Of a DNA stretch of 64,000 bases, positions 34,993-46,920 are shown in pieces; the stretch's first letter is position 1; every line of letters starts with the position of its first letter. The translations under genes and the position numbers were made by a program. The stretch is from Turritopsis dohrnii (taxonomy: Eukaryota > Cnidaria > Hydrozoa > Anthoathecata > Oceaniidae), in NCBI GenBank assembly GCA_027922465.2, contig BQMF02000340.1, positions 430,624-494,623 of the forward strand, given 5' to 3'. The notes beneath the pieces are model-generated. The model was not told the origin of the DNA, searched no databases, and saw nothing but the letters and a program-made list of their open reading frames with translations.

Positions 34993-35291
34993 TATTGCTA
35001 AACAATTATTTGTCAAAGTATTGCGAAATTTGCCTCACAGGAAAGCAATTAACGCTTGTAACAATGTAACATCGTTGCACAATCAGATGAGTACAAGCAT
35101 AATTTCTTAAGCCTCAAATTTTATAACCGAGCAAGTTGATAAGATAAAGGTTTTGGGAATTAAATGCGCGTACTTTGCTTAACATGTTCAAAAGATTTTA
35201 TGAACAGAACAAAAGAAAATTACTTTATTAAAATGTCATTAGTGTTTTTCTTCAATAACTTTCCGAAGAATAATCATTTTCTTGAATCTAA

Positions 35292-36235
35292 AGGCCGATT
35301 TCCATTCAGGAAAATAACCGCGCGGACGTAGGTAATCCACGCTCAGTGACTTAGAACGCATGCGTATTGGCTAATTCATAAGCGTAGTTATGTCCGCTCA
35401 GCGAGCAAAAATAAAGTTAATAATAATAATAATAATAATAACCAATTTATTTCTAGATCCATTAATAATTTACATGGTTCTTCTCCTAGAAATGCAAATA
35501 AATATTATGTATATGTATAACCGTAATAAGAAAACGTATATAATTTTTTTTTTTTTTTTAAAAGATATATTTCATTTTAACGTTCTAGCCATAGCTTTAT
35601 CTTTCAGATAGTTGAATGTTTTTGTTTTGAAAATATTTAAACTTGTGACATCACGGATCGATTTCGGTAGCTCGTTGAAGACTTTTGAGGCGTTTTTCAG
35701 ATAAGAGTCAAACTCATCTCTGCATTCAATTATCGGACCAGCATTTTCTCTGTTACTCCGTAGCGTTCTAACATCTGTTCTTAGTGCGACTTGAAGGTTT
35801 TGAGCGATATTTTGATCGTGGATGCCTTTAAACGCTAAGACGGCTGTGGCGTATTCGATTCGTTCTGCGATTGGGAGCCACGATAGTTTCAAACAATCGG
35901 ACTCCTTTGCGTGTTTGCCCAGGACAAACCCGGCAGCCGCGTTCATAACTTTTTGAAGACGGCACTGCAGATACTTCGGTAACGGATTTGTGATGATGTT
36001 TCCATAGTCAAGTTTCGACAGCACTAATGTTTGGGCAAGGTTTCTTCTGACGTTAAATGATGCGTAGCGTTTTAGGTGTTTTAAAGTTCTGAGTATCGAG
36101 AAACAATTACTGGAAACGTAGTTGAGGTGGTGATAATTTCAGCCAATCGTGTCTTTTGATTTCCATTTGCAGCTGTTTGGCCGCTCGGAAAATTGTACGT
36201 CCGCGCGGGCATAAGTGTTGAATGGAAATCGGCCT
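35292..36235. mobile_element. TAA-flanked Harbinger-like MITE carrying a LINE fragment
   Basis: Terminal repeats AGGCCGATTTCCATTCA and their complement are flanked by TAA (35289-35291, 36236-36238). The 3-bp TAA duplication and AGGC start match the Harbinger element at 2702-4316. The inner arms also pair loosely (CGCGCGGACGTA near 35320; TACGTCCGCGCG near 36197). Between the arms lie an (AAT)n microsatellite (35418-35441), a T14-type run (35548-35561) and a minus-strand LINE C-terminal fragment. Confidence 0.75.
35572..36130 (-). pseudogene. LINE reverse transcriptase, C-terminal fragment
   Basis: The open frame 35572-36024 reads LSKLDYGNIITNPLPKYLQC ... WLPIAERIEYATAVLAFKGI ... FNELPKSIRDVTSLNIFKTK. 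This is the conserved post-thumb end of CR1/L2-type LINE ORF2 proteins. Similarity continues upstream to about 36130 (ILRTLKHLKRYASFNVRRNL). The T-run at 35548-35561 is, on this strand, a poly(A) tract after the stop, as expected for a 3' end. The RT catalytic core is missing. Confidence 0.8.
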
Positions 36236-36879
36236 TAAAGTTTTATAAAATTCGAAACTTTTATAAATGGTTGTTTAGGCTGACGTCATTATAAAACGCA
36301 ATCGAGTTCAACTATGCAATATTTTAAATTGAAGAAAACGAACACTGACCTAAATTTCATTGCTATGTGCCTGCATCATTACCAAAGTTGGCGCAGAACT
36401 TTGCAGAACCCTAAAAACTCTATTCAGAATTGACGAGGCTATCCTGGATGAAGTGGTTATATAGTTTCCCTAAACAAGCAATGAATATGCCTTTGGCACA
36501 GTGAAAATCTTCCTAATAAGTGATTCAACAAGAGATTCAATATGTCATGGATTTACACTTGGCTGCGTTTTAAGAGAACCTTCTCTCTTCATCATAAAGC
36601 AAGTTGCTTTTTGATTACAGTGGAACCTCTAGTTAGCGGACACCATTGGTGATGATTGGTGATGAGAGATTTGATCGCTAAAGTCGACATTTTTTTCATT
36701 TTTTTTTTCAACTTTTTTGAACTACCTAAGTGTTTCTAGGTAATGAATATGAAAGAATAGTAACCCGGGTAAAACTTTTCACCGAGTTTAACTTCGAAAA
36801 CGATGTGAAACGATGTGAAAATCTTTCCCGTGTGCGAACCCCGTGACGAAAAATTAACTGATCAACTGACAACTGACAA

Positions 36880-36960
36880 CTGATCAAAAAATTGTATGGG
36901 ATCGCCCACGATTAACCGTTGCAGAGATATCGTCGATCAAATATTTTGATGACGTCATAG
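36880..36960 (-). repeat. Dispersed repeat GACGTCATCAAAAT...GATCCCATACA (copy 1)
   Basis: On the minus strand: TGACGTCATCAAAATATTTG ... GATATCTCTGCAACGGTTAA ... CGATCCCATACA and TTTTTTGATCAGTTG. The same order and spacing occur on the plus strand at 58312-58420, 21 kb away. This indicates a dispersed repeat family of unknown type. Confidence 0.6.
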
Positions 36961-37819
36961 CCGCAGTATCAAATGAAGTTTATGCCCAAATGTCTTCCCA
37001 TCACCCATATCGCGACCACAGCGAACTGAAAACCGGCCTTAACACTGCTTTTCTCTTTCATATTCATTTTTCTTTTAGATTTTTAAAATGCAGATGTGAT
37101 TTGATCTTTGAAACAATAAATCTGTTCAATTTATATTTTTATATGGTTATATCGGCTTTTCTTTGATATCAAGATTTTTTTGCGATGGAATTAATTTTGC
37201 AATTGAAAACTTTTTCATTTTCTATCGCAAAAAATTTGCGACAGAAATTAACGATAAGCAGGTGTTTTTGGTTCCAAAAGTGTGTCCACTAAACAAGAAT
37301 TAATAATTTTTGCGATGATCATTTGCGACAGCGCAAATTTTTCTTCAGTGGACACTTAGCTTTATACAAGATGGTGGTCCAACCATTCCTACACCGTCAG
37401 TTAAGAACAAAGTGCAAAGAAGAAGATTTTAGCTAGTTCGAAATATCGGTAAGATGTTTGCCCTGTCTTTAAGATCCAAGCTACTCTCAGGAAGATCCGT
37501 GATTATAATTGATGTGGCTGAAATCAGCACCAAGTAATGGTACGGAAACTAAAAAAATTTGTCTATCCTAATAAGGATGGAGCGGTGGAGTATGATGAGA
37601 GTGTGGCAGTGGAGGAGGGTAATTATTTCTAATTAAGTAAGCATTTAAATCTATTTTTATCAAGCTTGGGAAATTTCTAAATCTAAGAGTACTTTCCCAA
37701 ATTCTATTTCTATGGTTCGTTTTGGCAGGCTATGTCAAATGAATTCCTTTACTTGATTTTGTTTTTCTCTTTCCTGGTAAATTAAAGCAAGACTGCCTGG
37801 AGCATCACTACATTTCCGG

Positions 37820-37904
37820 AATTCGTAAAAGATTCGTAAAAAATTCGTAAAAGATTCGTAAAAGATTCGTAAAAGATTCGTAAAAGATTCGTAAAAGATT
37901 CGTA
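37820..37904. repeat. 11-bp tandem repeat (ATTCGTAAAAG)n
   Basis: About seven to eight head-to-tail copies of ATTCGTAAAAG with one variant unit. Simple minisatellite, non-coding, about 300 bp upstream of the beta-helix pseudogene. Confidence 0.9.
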
Positions 37905-38472
37905 GAGATTGCCACGAGTAGTTGTTTGAACGAACAATTATTTTATCAAATCAATTATTTTATGGATTAATCTTTATTTAATGAGCTTGCATAATGCTCT
38001 TTTCACTTGCTTGTGATGAAGTTATGTATGACAGATAAAGTTGGTGCGTCTGTGACATTATATAAAATTTCCTGTTTATTTGTGACATAATATCACGTGA
38101 TTATTAGGGGGAAATATTATTCACAAAATATCGTACACAAGCATATGATGGGATATGAAGGTATTAAGCTCATTACAAAACTTCTCATCTCAATACAGAT
38201 AATGCAAATGTTTCTCCTTCTTCTTATAACTGCCTCAGCTTTCTGTTTAGGTTTTGGAACCATGGTTTATTTGAAAAGTTATGTTTCACTGTTACTTGCA
38301 GTGACAGTATCGTGTACCGTCTATCTGAACTCTTCCAACGTTGAAGAAATTTTACAAACGTTGCCTGATGGCGAAAAAACCACAGCATATCTGACAGAAA
38401 ATGTACAACTCACTCACTTTGTCAACATCAGTATGAGAAATACACATTTGGTAATATTTGAAGGAGGTTATA

Positions 38473-39378
38473 CCCAGCGGGCACAAGACGTCTTTGAGAC
38501 GTCTCATTTTAATCGTAAAATGGTCGTTTGCTTTCCAGATCATTTTGCGACGTCGTAGGGACGTCTGAAACGGGACGTCGCAGTTGGGATCCTTTTACGA
38601 CGTTTTTAGGACGTCTTTATACGGATTGAATAACGACCTTTGAAACAATTATAAACTTAAGATCATTTTGGGACGTCGTAGGGACGTCTGAAATGGGACG
38701 TCGCAGTTGGGATCCTTTTACGACGTTTTTAGGACGTCTTTATACGGATTGAGTAACGACCTTCGAAACAATTATAAACTTAAGATCATTTTGCGACGTC
38801 GTTGGGACGTCTGAAACGGGCTGTCGCAATTGGGATCCTGTTACGATCAGATAGCGACCTGACAAAAATTTTCAAATTTCATTCTGCAGTCATTAAACGG
38901 TATAAATCGAGTAACACTAACATGCTTATACAGAATTTACATTCGTATCGAATTCTGTTTATTGGTCGTGTGAAGGATGATTTTACGACGTTTTTGGGAC
39001 GTCTCTATGCAGATTCAATAACGATCTTCGAAACAATTATAAACTTTCAAAAGCAATCACTCTGTATAGAATGATTTATTGTAAATGTTTTTAAACAACT
39101 TGACAACAAGCAGCGGTGGCATAACGGTTACGAGTTCGGCTGGCACACCAGAGGTTCCCGGTTCGGGTCCGCCTGTGGCCTATTACAGTTTTTAAAAGAG
39201 TAAATTTCATAATCCTGCGACGTCGTTACGATGTCGTTGGGATGTCATCGAGACGTCTCAATGAAGATGTAATTGGGACGTCTTTTGAGATTCCCACTTC
39301 GCGACCATTTTGCGACGTCTTTAGGGACGTCTTGAAAAGACGTCTTTACGTCTTTACGACGTCTTTGTGCCCGCTGGG
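38473..39378. mobile_element. 906-bp non-autonomous element, CCCAGCGGGCA termini, GACGTC-rich
   Basis: Termini CCCAGCGGGCACAAGACGTC and the inverted CCCAGCGGGCACAAAGACGT are flanked by TA (38471-38472, 39379-39380). Excising it with one TA restores the host frame (LVIFEGGY-IITCKNFSYAG), which fixes the duplication at 2 bp. Three tandem units of about 122 bp start GATCATTTTGCGACGTCG at 38538, 38661 and 38783. A tRNA-like segment lies near the right end. Same family as 12023-14370, with the CCGG of that element's end replaced by CGGG. Confidence 0.85.
39108..39180 (+). repeat. tRNA-like (SINE head) segment inside the MITE
   Basis: GCGGTGGCATAACGGTTACG resembles a pol III A box (TGGCATAACGG) and GGTTCGGGTCC is a near-perfect B box about 40 bp downstream, ending GCCTGTGGCC. 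A clean cloverleaf with a recognisable anticodon is not evident, so it is a tRNA-derived SINE or relic rather than a tRNA gene. It sits inside the 906-bp DNA element, not in host sequence. Confidence 0.5.
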
Positions 39379-39701
39379 TATTATCACGTGTAAGAACTTC
39401 TCGTATGCTGGAATCCGTGTTTCCGGTTGTCCTGGCAGTACTTTCGTTTTAGATTCTGTTGTTGTGAAGCATTGTGGGTCAAACATTTCTTCAGTTTTGT
39501 CAGTTGAAAATGTTGATGTGACTCTTGAGAATTGTACTTTTGAAAGTAACAAAGCAGCCGGCTTCAATGCGAAAGACAGCAACGTCACAGTGAGAAGAAG
39601 CACATTTATAAACAATGATGCACGTTCGGTTGCTGGTAAATTCGATGATCTATTCATGTTTGGAGTCACAAACATCGGTGGAGGACGTTAATCACCGTAT
39701 A

Positions 39702-41719
39702 CAGGGGCGGATTTAGTCTGGTGTACTGGTGTACTTACGCCAGTCATTTAATTGAACCTAAGTATGGAATTATTATTCCTTCAATTAATACTGTTTTCAA
39801 TCTGAGACTTCCTTTTTTCTTTCTTTTCTGTGTGAAACACGAATTCGAATTGCGCTGCTGCGATATTTTTCGCCTCACGGAATCTGTTTCGCTCGATAAT
39901 TTTATTTTTGAAATATTTGGCCAAATATTTTAACAAGTATGAAACGGGGTGCCGCTTCGGAAAATACAAGTTCAGTATGTCGACTGCCGGCATTGCTTTT
40001 TACACCACTCGAGTGGTGTAAAGATGCGGAGTTCTAGGGGAAGTTTTGAGATGCGTCTGACTGGAGTAAGCTCGACTGGTGTAAATAGAAAAGTGTACGG
40101 CATGCCGATCTAGATAATTAATACCCTCTAGCGAAAGCAAACAGAAGTCCAGTTCTATCATGGCAGCGTGACAATTTTGCAAAGTTGGAAGGACAGATGC
40201 CAAAACTGGAGACTGGTTGTTCAATAGACATCTTGCTTTGGGAAGTTTAATTCAAGAAAATGTATGTACAAAAATAATATTAGTTATGTGAAACTCAGCA
40301 TTTTTTATGTTGTTTACTTCCAAGTTTTGTTTTTATCACAGCAAGTCTCCACATGTCTTTTTAATTCCACGTTAATGTGATATAGTGAGAAGAAACTAAA
40401 AGTGAATTACTTTATAAATAGCTATGCATTTTTTTTCTAGATCTGCTGTTTTGTAGCTTTTTATGTATTATAGGTTGTTGCACTTCCTTTTGACTTGTAT
40501 CTACACATTGAAACATGAAATTACCCATTCGAAAACCACTTAACCAGCTAGCTGATAATCTGTTTTGGAATGAAGGAGAAAGTTTCCCTTTAACATCAGA
40601 ATGAATTTTTGTTATATATAATGAAGTCTTTACCGTAGTGAGTTAGGTTTGTAAACAGATTTGTTTATTGTTTATTTTCCTATTTTCTAAATTGGTTATT
40701 ATATTATATAATTTTATTTTTTATTATTTTTTTAGCTTCTTTACTATCATGATTGATCACATCTTAGTTGCTGAACTTGATTGTTTTGAAAACGTTATGG
40801 AGACTGGTAATTCATAGCATTAAATGTATAGCTTTATACACAGACAAACTTGTAGGAGTACTCACAGTACAGTGGTGATTCTGGGAACTGTAGTGATTCT
40901 TTTTTGTGTAACTTAAAGATGTAGATGATATTATGAACTATTATAAGCTGAGCTGAGAGTTGCGGATTACACATGTCAGTGAGAACCCTCATTAAGCAGT
41001 TGACAAACATCAAAATCGCTACTCAAAGAAACAATTTCCATTAAGGAAACTGTTGACTTATGTTTTCTGTCAGCCTTCATAACAGTTCATGCATTATCTT
41101 TAAATATTTAGAAATGTATATAATTTTTGTTCATTCAATTTATATTTATCTTTTTGCCACAACTCAAACAGCTCTCCTTCACTTATGTTATAATCATATT
41201 TTTTTTGTGGGAGACTGCAGAATATCTAACTGTGTTGCACACATCTATTTTGTGTCAATTCGTTACATCACATACTGATATAAATGCCTAAATGATTGAC
41301 AGGTAACCAGCTCCTTTGAACATTTTTTAATAAATGGACTAGTTTCCTGATCAACTAGTTATTATAGCAGAAAGCTTGATATTTCATAATGTATTTAATA
41401 AGTTGAAATTGAAAATTTTAAATTTAGTCCTTCTTGATGACCAATCTTAATCTCTGTTTTTACTTTTTATGTTTACAATTTGAAATTTTCTGATCTTCTG
41501 GATGTACTTTCACTGCTTCACTTCTTTCAGTTGCTTTGTATAAACTGTCAATCTACCACAACCACATGGGAGAAAACAATAGCGTTTGGGTCTGTTAATG
41601 TTCATATTAATACATAAAGGGCTCTGGACTATTTGGGTGGCTCCAAACGCCCCCAATACAAGTAAGTCAGTTAAGTTGACTTTTACACCAGTCAAAAAAA
41701 AATCCTAAATCCGCCCCTG
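39702..41719. mobile_element. 2.0-kb element with CAGGGGCGGATTTAG termini (hAT-like?)
   Basis: Terminal repeats CAGGGGCGGATTTAG and their complement are flanked by GTATA (39697-39701, 41720-41724). CAGxGGCGGAT-type ends are common in hAT elements. A 5-bp duplication is shorter than the usual 8 bp but has been described for some hAT groups. After removal with one GTATA, the host reads on as DVNHRILIQNSKFLDNSAF. The interior is AT-rich with short frames (for example 39721-39933) and no recognisable transposase, so it is non-autonomous. Confidence 0.65.
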
Positions 41720-44700
41720 GTATACTTATTCAAAATTCAAAATTTTTGGACAATTCAGCTTTCGTGAGTGTGAGCAAGTTTGTCAACACACACGCTACAT
41801 CGAAGAAAAGGATCGTCTCCAACTATTTCACGCTTGGAGGTGGAATAGCCATCTTGCATTTGTTTAACACCCAGGGGAATGTTGTTAATATAACAAATAC
41901 AACCCTTACAAGAAATACTGCCACATATGCTGGTGGGTTATTCGTGACATTTGCACATAACGCCAGCAAGAATAAAGTGCATATAAAAAATTCTCATATA
42001 AATGAAAACAGTGAGGTGGGTTCATTCTGCTCCAGCTGGGATTATGCACATGAAAATGAATTTGAAATACACGATTCCGTTGTAGAAAGGAATTCAGCAA
42101 TGACTGGTGGCGGTGGAAAACTTATTCTGACTAACAAACACCCTGAACGCAGACAAGATGCAGCCGTAACTAAATTAAAACTTCTGAGAATTAATATTAC
42201 AGATAATCATGCAACATCGGCTTCAGCTCTTCGCCTTTCGATGAAACTCCCTTCATGGATCTACCCACGAGTTCTTCCCGTATTTGAAAGCATGCGGATT
42301 ATCAACAACTCTCCCACAACAGGTTCTAAAGAGCATATCGGTGCAGTAATATCAACTCGCATGAGTTTTCTCTTGACTGGACAATCAATATTTCAAAGAA
42401 ATCGAAACGGGAGTGTCATCTACTTGTCAAACGCCCATCTTCACATTGGCGGCAATATAACTTTCGAAGGGAATCATGGGAAATATGGAGGAGCGATCCA
42501 TGCCACTGATCTTTCTCAAATCATAATTCATGACAACACAACCGATATTGTTGGTGAAGCTTTATACGTGAAATCACCAAACATGTGGAAACATAAAAGA
42601 ATAAAACGTAAATAAAAGTAAAATCATAAGCATAGACGGTAAAAAACCAAAAGATAAAATTTTGAAAGAAGCTTTTCGTAAAAACTATTTACATCGTCAG
42701 TCTCCTATGTACAACTATGTGGAAACCATGTACCCTTTTAACCCTTCCTGTTTCTTGCAGTTTCACATACCAAGAACTAAACCATCTGAATGGAAGGTAT
42801 ACAGTAAGAATCTTATAAAAATAATGTCACTACCAGTGGAAACACTCTCTTCTTTATAATTTTCTTTTTAAGGCACGGATTGAATTTATTGGAAATTCTG
42901 CTACAGAGAAGGGAGCTGCGATTTACATTTCCACTCTCTTGCATTGTTAATGGCATGAAGATTTCACTCATGGTTCTCACAGTAACAAGTACGCTTTAAA
43001 ATGGTCGAAAGAGTTATTTACTTACCGGGAAAATTTCTTATCTCACGATAAACCCACTTGCTACAAGGACGCCATAAATTGCGCCCTTGAAGATGTTGAC
43101 ATTGCAACAGATACGTATGAACTAGAGGTTTTTTCATCTTCACGCCTGCAGGTAAAGTGGTATTCGAAAGTAATATTAGTGGTAATCTAAATGTGTTGCC
43201 GTCAATATTCAAGTACGGTAATTGGATTCTGATTTTATAGATTGCCCCTGGTGAACCGTATCCTCTAAACCTCACCGCAAAAGACCAATTGGGCCACCTC
43301 GTTTACAGCTCTCCTTTAATCAAACACGTGCAGTCTGGTGAGCAAGCGGAAACAGTTTCAAAACAGCATGTATTTTTAGACACGGGCGCCTCTGTCGCCA
43401 AGGTGCGTTTTCAGTAATTATTTTTTCAACTTCATTGTATGAATCACTTTCGGTGTTCATGTGTGAAATAATAAGTTAGTTAGTATTCATGCACTTTTGT
43501 AAAGCGAAATGCAGTGAAAAAAAATTCCGTCTTTGTAATTCAAAATAGGAAAAGTTAAAAAAATAAGTTCTGAAGTTATGTGATAATATTTCTCTGTTAG
43601 ATAACACTGAAAATGCCAAACCCTTCAGTGTATAAACATCTTGCAAGTGAGGCTCGCCCTCATCAGCTTCAAATCACTGATACGTCATCGCAATTCGAAA
43701 TCAATGCCTACATAAGCGTGAAAACTTTAAAATGTCATCCTGGATTTACGTTCAAAGAACAGACTTGTGTATGTAATACCAGTATAGAGGGAGTGATCGG
43801 GTAAGTCAGTGAGGCCAATGACATTAGTATTTTCTAGTTCTGTAATTTGAAATTGACTTTGTTGATATTGAATACCTGGTTTCAATTTTTGAGTGGGAAA
43901 GACCTAGAAACGATTGACTAATGGATTAGGTTACCTACATGTTTTTCTTTTCCTACTTTAAGTGACTAAACTCTCATCCACAAAATTTGATCGAGCTCTA
44001 GCTACGCCTCTGTAAAGTTATTTTACGTTTAGAAAAATTTCCTGTGAAAATCAAACATTAAATTTGGATACATTTAACACAAAACCACTGGGTACAAATC
44101 TTAAAAGTACTAAAAAGTGTCAAAAAATATTATACAACCGTCAACGAAGTGTTATAAGTACAATACACCCCTCAAATAAGCACCTATTTATAATCTAAAC
44201 CCTAACTCTAACTCCAGACTTGCAAAGTTTCACAAAAACTATAGCTATAGCTCTCCGCTTTCTGTACAACATTTGCATGGATTACAACATTGTCTGGGTC
44301 AGATAGAAAGATATCACTCATTCATTTAATGTGCACTGGGATGCTTAATTTACAAGGATGTTTTGAACAGAAAAAAAAGTGATTTTTTTATTTTAGTTGC
44401 AGAGAAGGTTTTGCTAAAAGAGAGATATTGGGAAGGCGTAATTGATGGAAAATTAACAACATATATATGTCCGCGTGGTTATTGTTCCTGTAAAAAGAAT
44501 GTGACGGAAACCTTAAATGTTGGATGCATTTTCGACTACCTTGAATCTGACACGATGTGTGTCAAAGGTAGACACAACACTCTTTGCGGCAGCTGTAAGG
44601 AAGGACTATCTGTTGGTTCAAAAAGTTACGAATGCCTCGATTGCACGAAATCCAGCATTTTGATATTAGTACCTATATTCCTAATACTGATTTTTTCGTT

Positions 44701-46696
44701 CACTGTCATGTGGTATAATTTTGGTATACCTGCCAAATTGAGAGGAGCTTTGTTCTATTTTCAAGTCCTTCCGTAGGCTTTCCAACCCAACGATGAGGTC
44801 GGCCATTATGTTCAAATGACTATCGGTGCTTTCGGTCTAGGCGATTTTCCATCACCAACGTGTTTAATTCCAGGACTGGATAACATCGCAAAGACGGCTT
44901 TATCATACGTATTTCCTGCAACCATAGCAATATGTCTGCTTTTTGTTTATGTTTTTCGCGAAAAAATAGCTTGGCAAATCCGATCGCAGCCATTTAAGTG
45001 TTTCTTCACGTTGTTCACGTTGACGTCAATGTATTTACTGGAGAACAGTTTGCTTATGTTTCACTGCGTCAACATAGAAGGTTACCTTTTATTCTTCTTC
45101 TTTCCTCTTCTTCAAAAAGTAAAAGTTTAATCTCAAGACAGTCAAAAACAAACAAAAAGCTTTTCAGAGTTTACACCATCATCCACGTTACAACATACAA
45201 CATACACATGAAACATAGCTGAATGTGCGAGACTGTACAACATTGACGATGGAGTAGCAAGCCTTCAACTAACATATTTTTGTTATTTTTCTGTTTTGAC
45301 TGCTTTGGATTTCAATGATGGTGGATTACTTATATTCAAATTCAATTTCATGCTGTTGTTTTTTTAGGAAAAATGGTGTTTTATAATGATGGCAGTGTCG
45401 AGTGTTACATTGGTCGACATGTATTCCTCTCAATTTTTGCAGAATTTCTTCTGCTAGTATTGACAGTTGTGATTTTGTCCATTCCTTTCATGATCTATAA
45501 GTTTCAAGCGCCTATAAGGGATGTCATAGTTAACGGATACAGGTAAAATTAAGAATGCTTACCGTATTTCCTCTTTTAAGCACCCCCTCTCTTTTAAGAA
45601 GTAAAAATGTTGCATATTCATCGTTTAGGGAAAGTAAGTCCTGGGTAAATGACAGAAGATGGTGGTGGAGTGTGGACCTTTCAAGAAGATTTATTGTACT
45701 GTCGATGTTTGTCTACGTCGAGGATCCGAAACTGCAACAGGTAAATTTGGTGTCAAGACAATTCTCTAACCTGTTTTTAACCAATCCAGAGGATTAGTGT
45801 TTCAAAATGTTTCTAGGTCCGTCCCACTCACAAATTGTGGCCTTCTTAGCCACTGAAACCAGGTTTCAATATCAACATTGTTACGGCACTGTATAACGTT
45901 GTTACGGCACTGCATATTAATTTCAAAGTACAGAACTAGACAATACTAATGTCATTGACCTTGCGGACTTACCCGTCCAAGAATCGGTAAATTTTGTCTA
46001 CACACGCAATCTAAAACGATTAAGAACGATGAATACATGCTACTATTTATAATTTATTTTTCAACTGATTCCCGGATCACTTATTGCTATTTTTGCTTGC
46101 GGAAATAATTTCATGTTTTAACTACATGTATTCAGAAGTAAATGCTATCGTTGCCACTCACACAGTTCTTCGCAGCTTCGTGTAGTGGAACTCTCTAAAA
46201 CGACATTGTAGGATTTTATTTCACGTGTCACGTGGTTTAAACTAATCCACAACCGATTCTTTTCCTTCTTTCAAAATGAAGGTGTTTTTGCTCAGAAGTT
46301 TAAGCTTAACTTGTTCAGTTAAATTCATTAATATCTTAAAGGTACACTCTCACCGTAACTTTCTAGTTATCTTACTTTTCAGACGTTGATGGTATTGGTG
46401 TGCTCGTGTTTGCTTATTCTGCATGTTACCAATCAACCTTATAAATCTGCAGATGGACAAAACCCAAACACAATTGAGTCTTGCTATCTTTTTGCACTTA
46501 CAGCGCTAACAAACGTTCAAACAATTGAGCGTCAACTTCTTTGCCACGTGCTTTCAGTCTGTATACTGGCTCCTATTATCATCAATGTTCCTTATATATT
46601 CTTGATGAATATCAGAGAAAGACAGAACCGTGGACAAACGCAACCACCAATAAATAACATTCTGATGGCATTCGTTAACAACAATGTTTCGTAATC

Positions 46697-46880
46697 AAAC
46701 GATAACAGCGCCCCTGCAACAATCAATAACAACGCCTTTGCAACAATATAACGCCCTTGCAGTAACTGATGACAACGACTCTGTAATAATCGATAATAGC
46801 GCCCTTGCAATCGATAACAGCGCCCCTGCAACAATTAATGCTCTTCCAGCAACGGATGGTAACGACTCTGCAATAATCAA
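46697..46880. repeat. Degenerate short tandem repeat (GCGCCCCTGCAACAAT type)
   Basis: AACAGCGCCCCTGCAACAAT-like motifs recur imperfectly every 20-30 bp just after the stop of the beta-helix pseudogene. They create open frames on both strands that I do not regard as genes. The repeat may be a low-complexity former C-terminal tail or 3' UTR. Confidence 0.55.
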
Positions 46881-46920
46881 TAGGAATGATTCAACGGTAT
46901 TTCATAAGAATGACATTTAA

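Larger units (their letters stand above)
38202..46694 (+). pseudogene. Right-handed beta-helix, Cys-stalk, multi-span membrane protein (broken)
   Basis: Coding segments in order: signal peptide MQMFLLLLITASAFCLG and N-terminal strand region (38202-38470); beta-helix repeats with N-x-S/T sites (39381-39690 and 41725-42600, e.g. VDVTLENCTFESNKAAGFNA, NSKFLDNSAF, NITFEGNHGKYGGAI); 42873-43152; 43243-43401 (IAPGEPYPLNLTAKDQLGH); 43602-43800 (CHPGF...CVC); 44397-45092 (MCVKGRHNTLCGSCKEGLSV, CLDC and the first spans); 45368-45542; 45627-45739; 46383-46694 (last spans and C-terminus). This is the layout of a large non-bilaterian family of beta-helix surface proteins. Damage: two transposons inside coding sequence (38473-39378, 39702-41719), in-frame stops TAA at 42948-42950 and TAG at 44774-44776, and probable frame shifts near 39650 and 44405. 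The later exons keep good splice sites, so decay is recent. Confidence 0.8.

Noticed and set aside
36620..36700. Left end of a Tc1/pogo-type transposon (ACAGTGGAACCTCTAGTTAG)
   Set aside because: The motif resembles known termini, but no matching inverted right end was found within several kb.
39108..39180. Functional tRNA gene
   Set aside because: A and B boxes are present but no convincing cloverleaf or anticodon; it sits inside a transposon.
39242..39691. 149-codon ORF
   Set aside because: Its first 46 codons are transposon arm; only the part after 39381 belongs to the beta-helix pseudogene.
46592..46920. ORFs on both strands over a short tandem repeat
   Set aside because: Low-complexity repeat after the beta-helix stop codon; no domain and both strands open.
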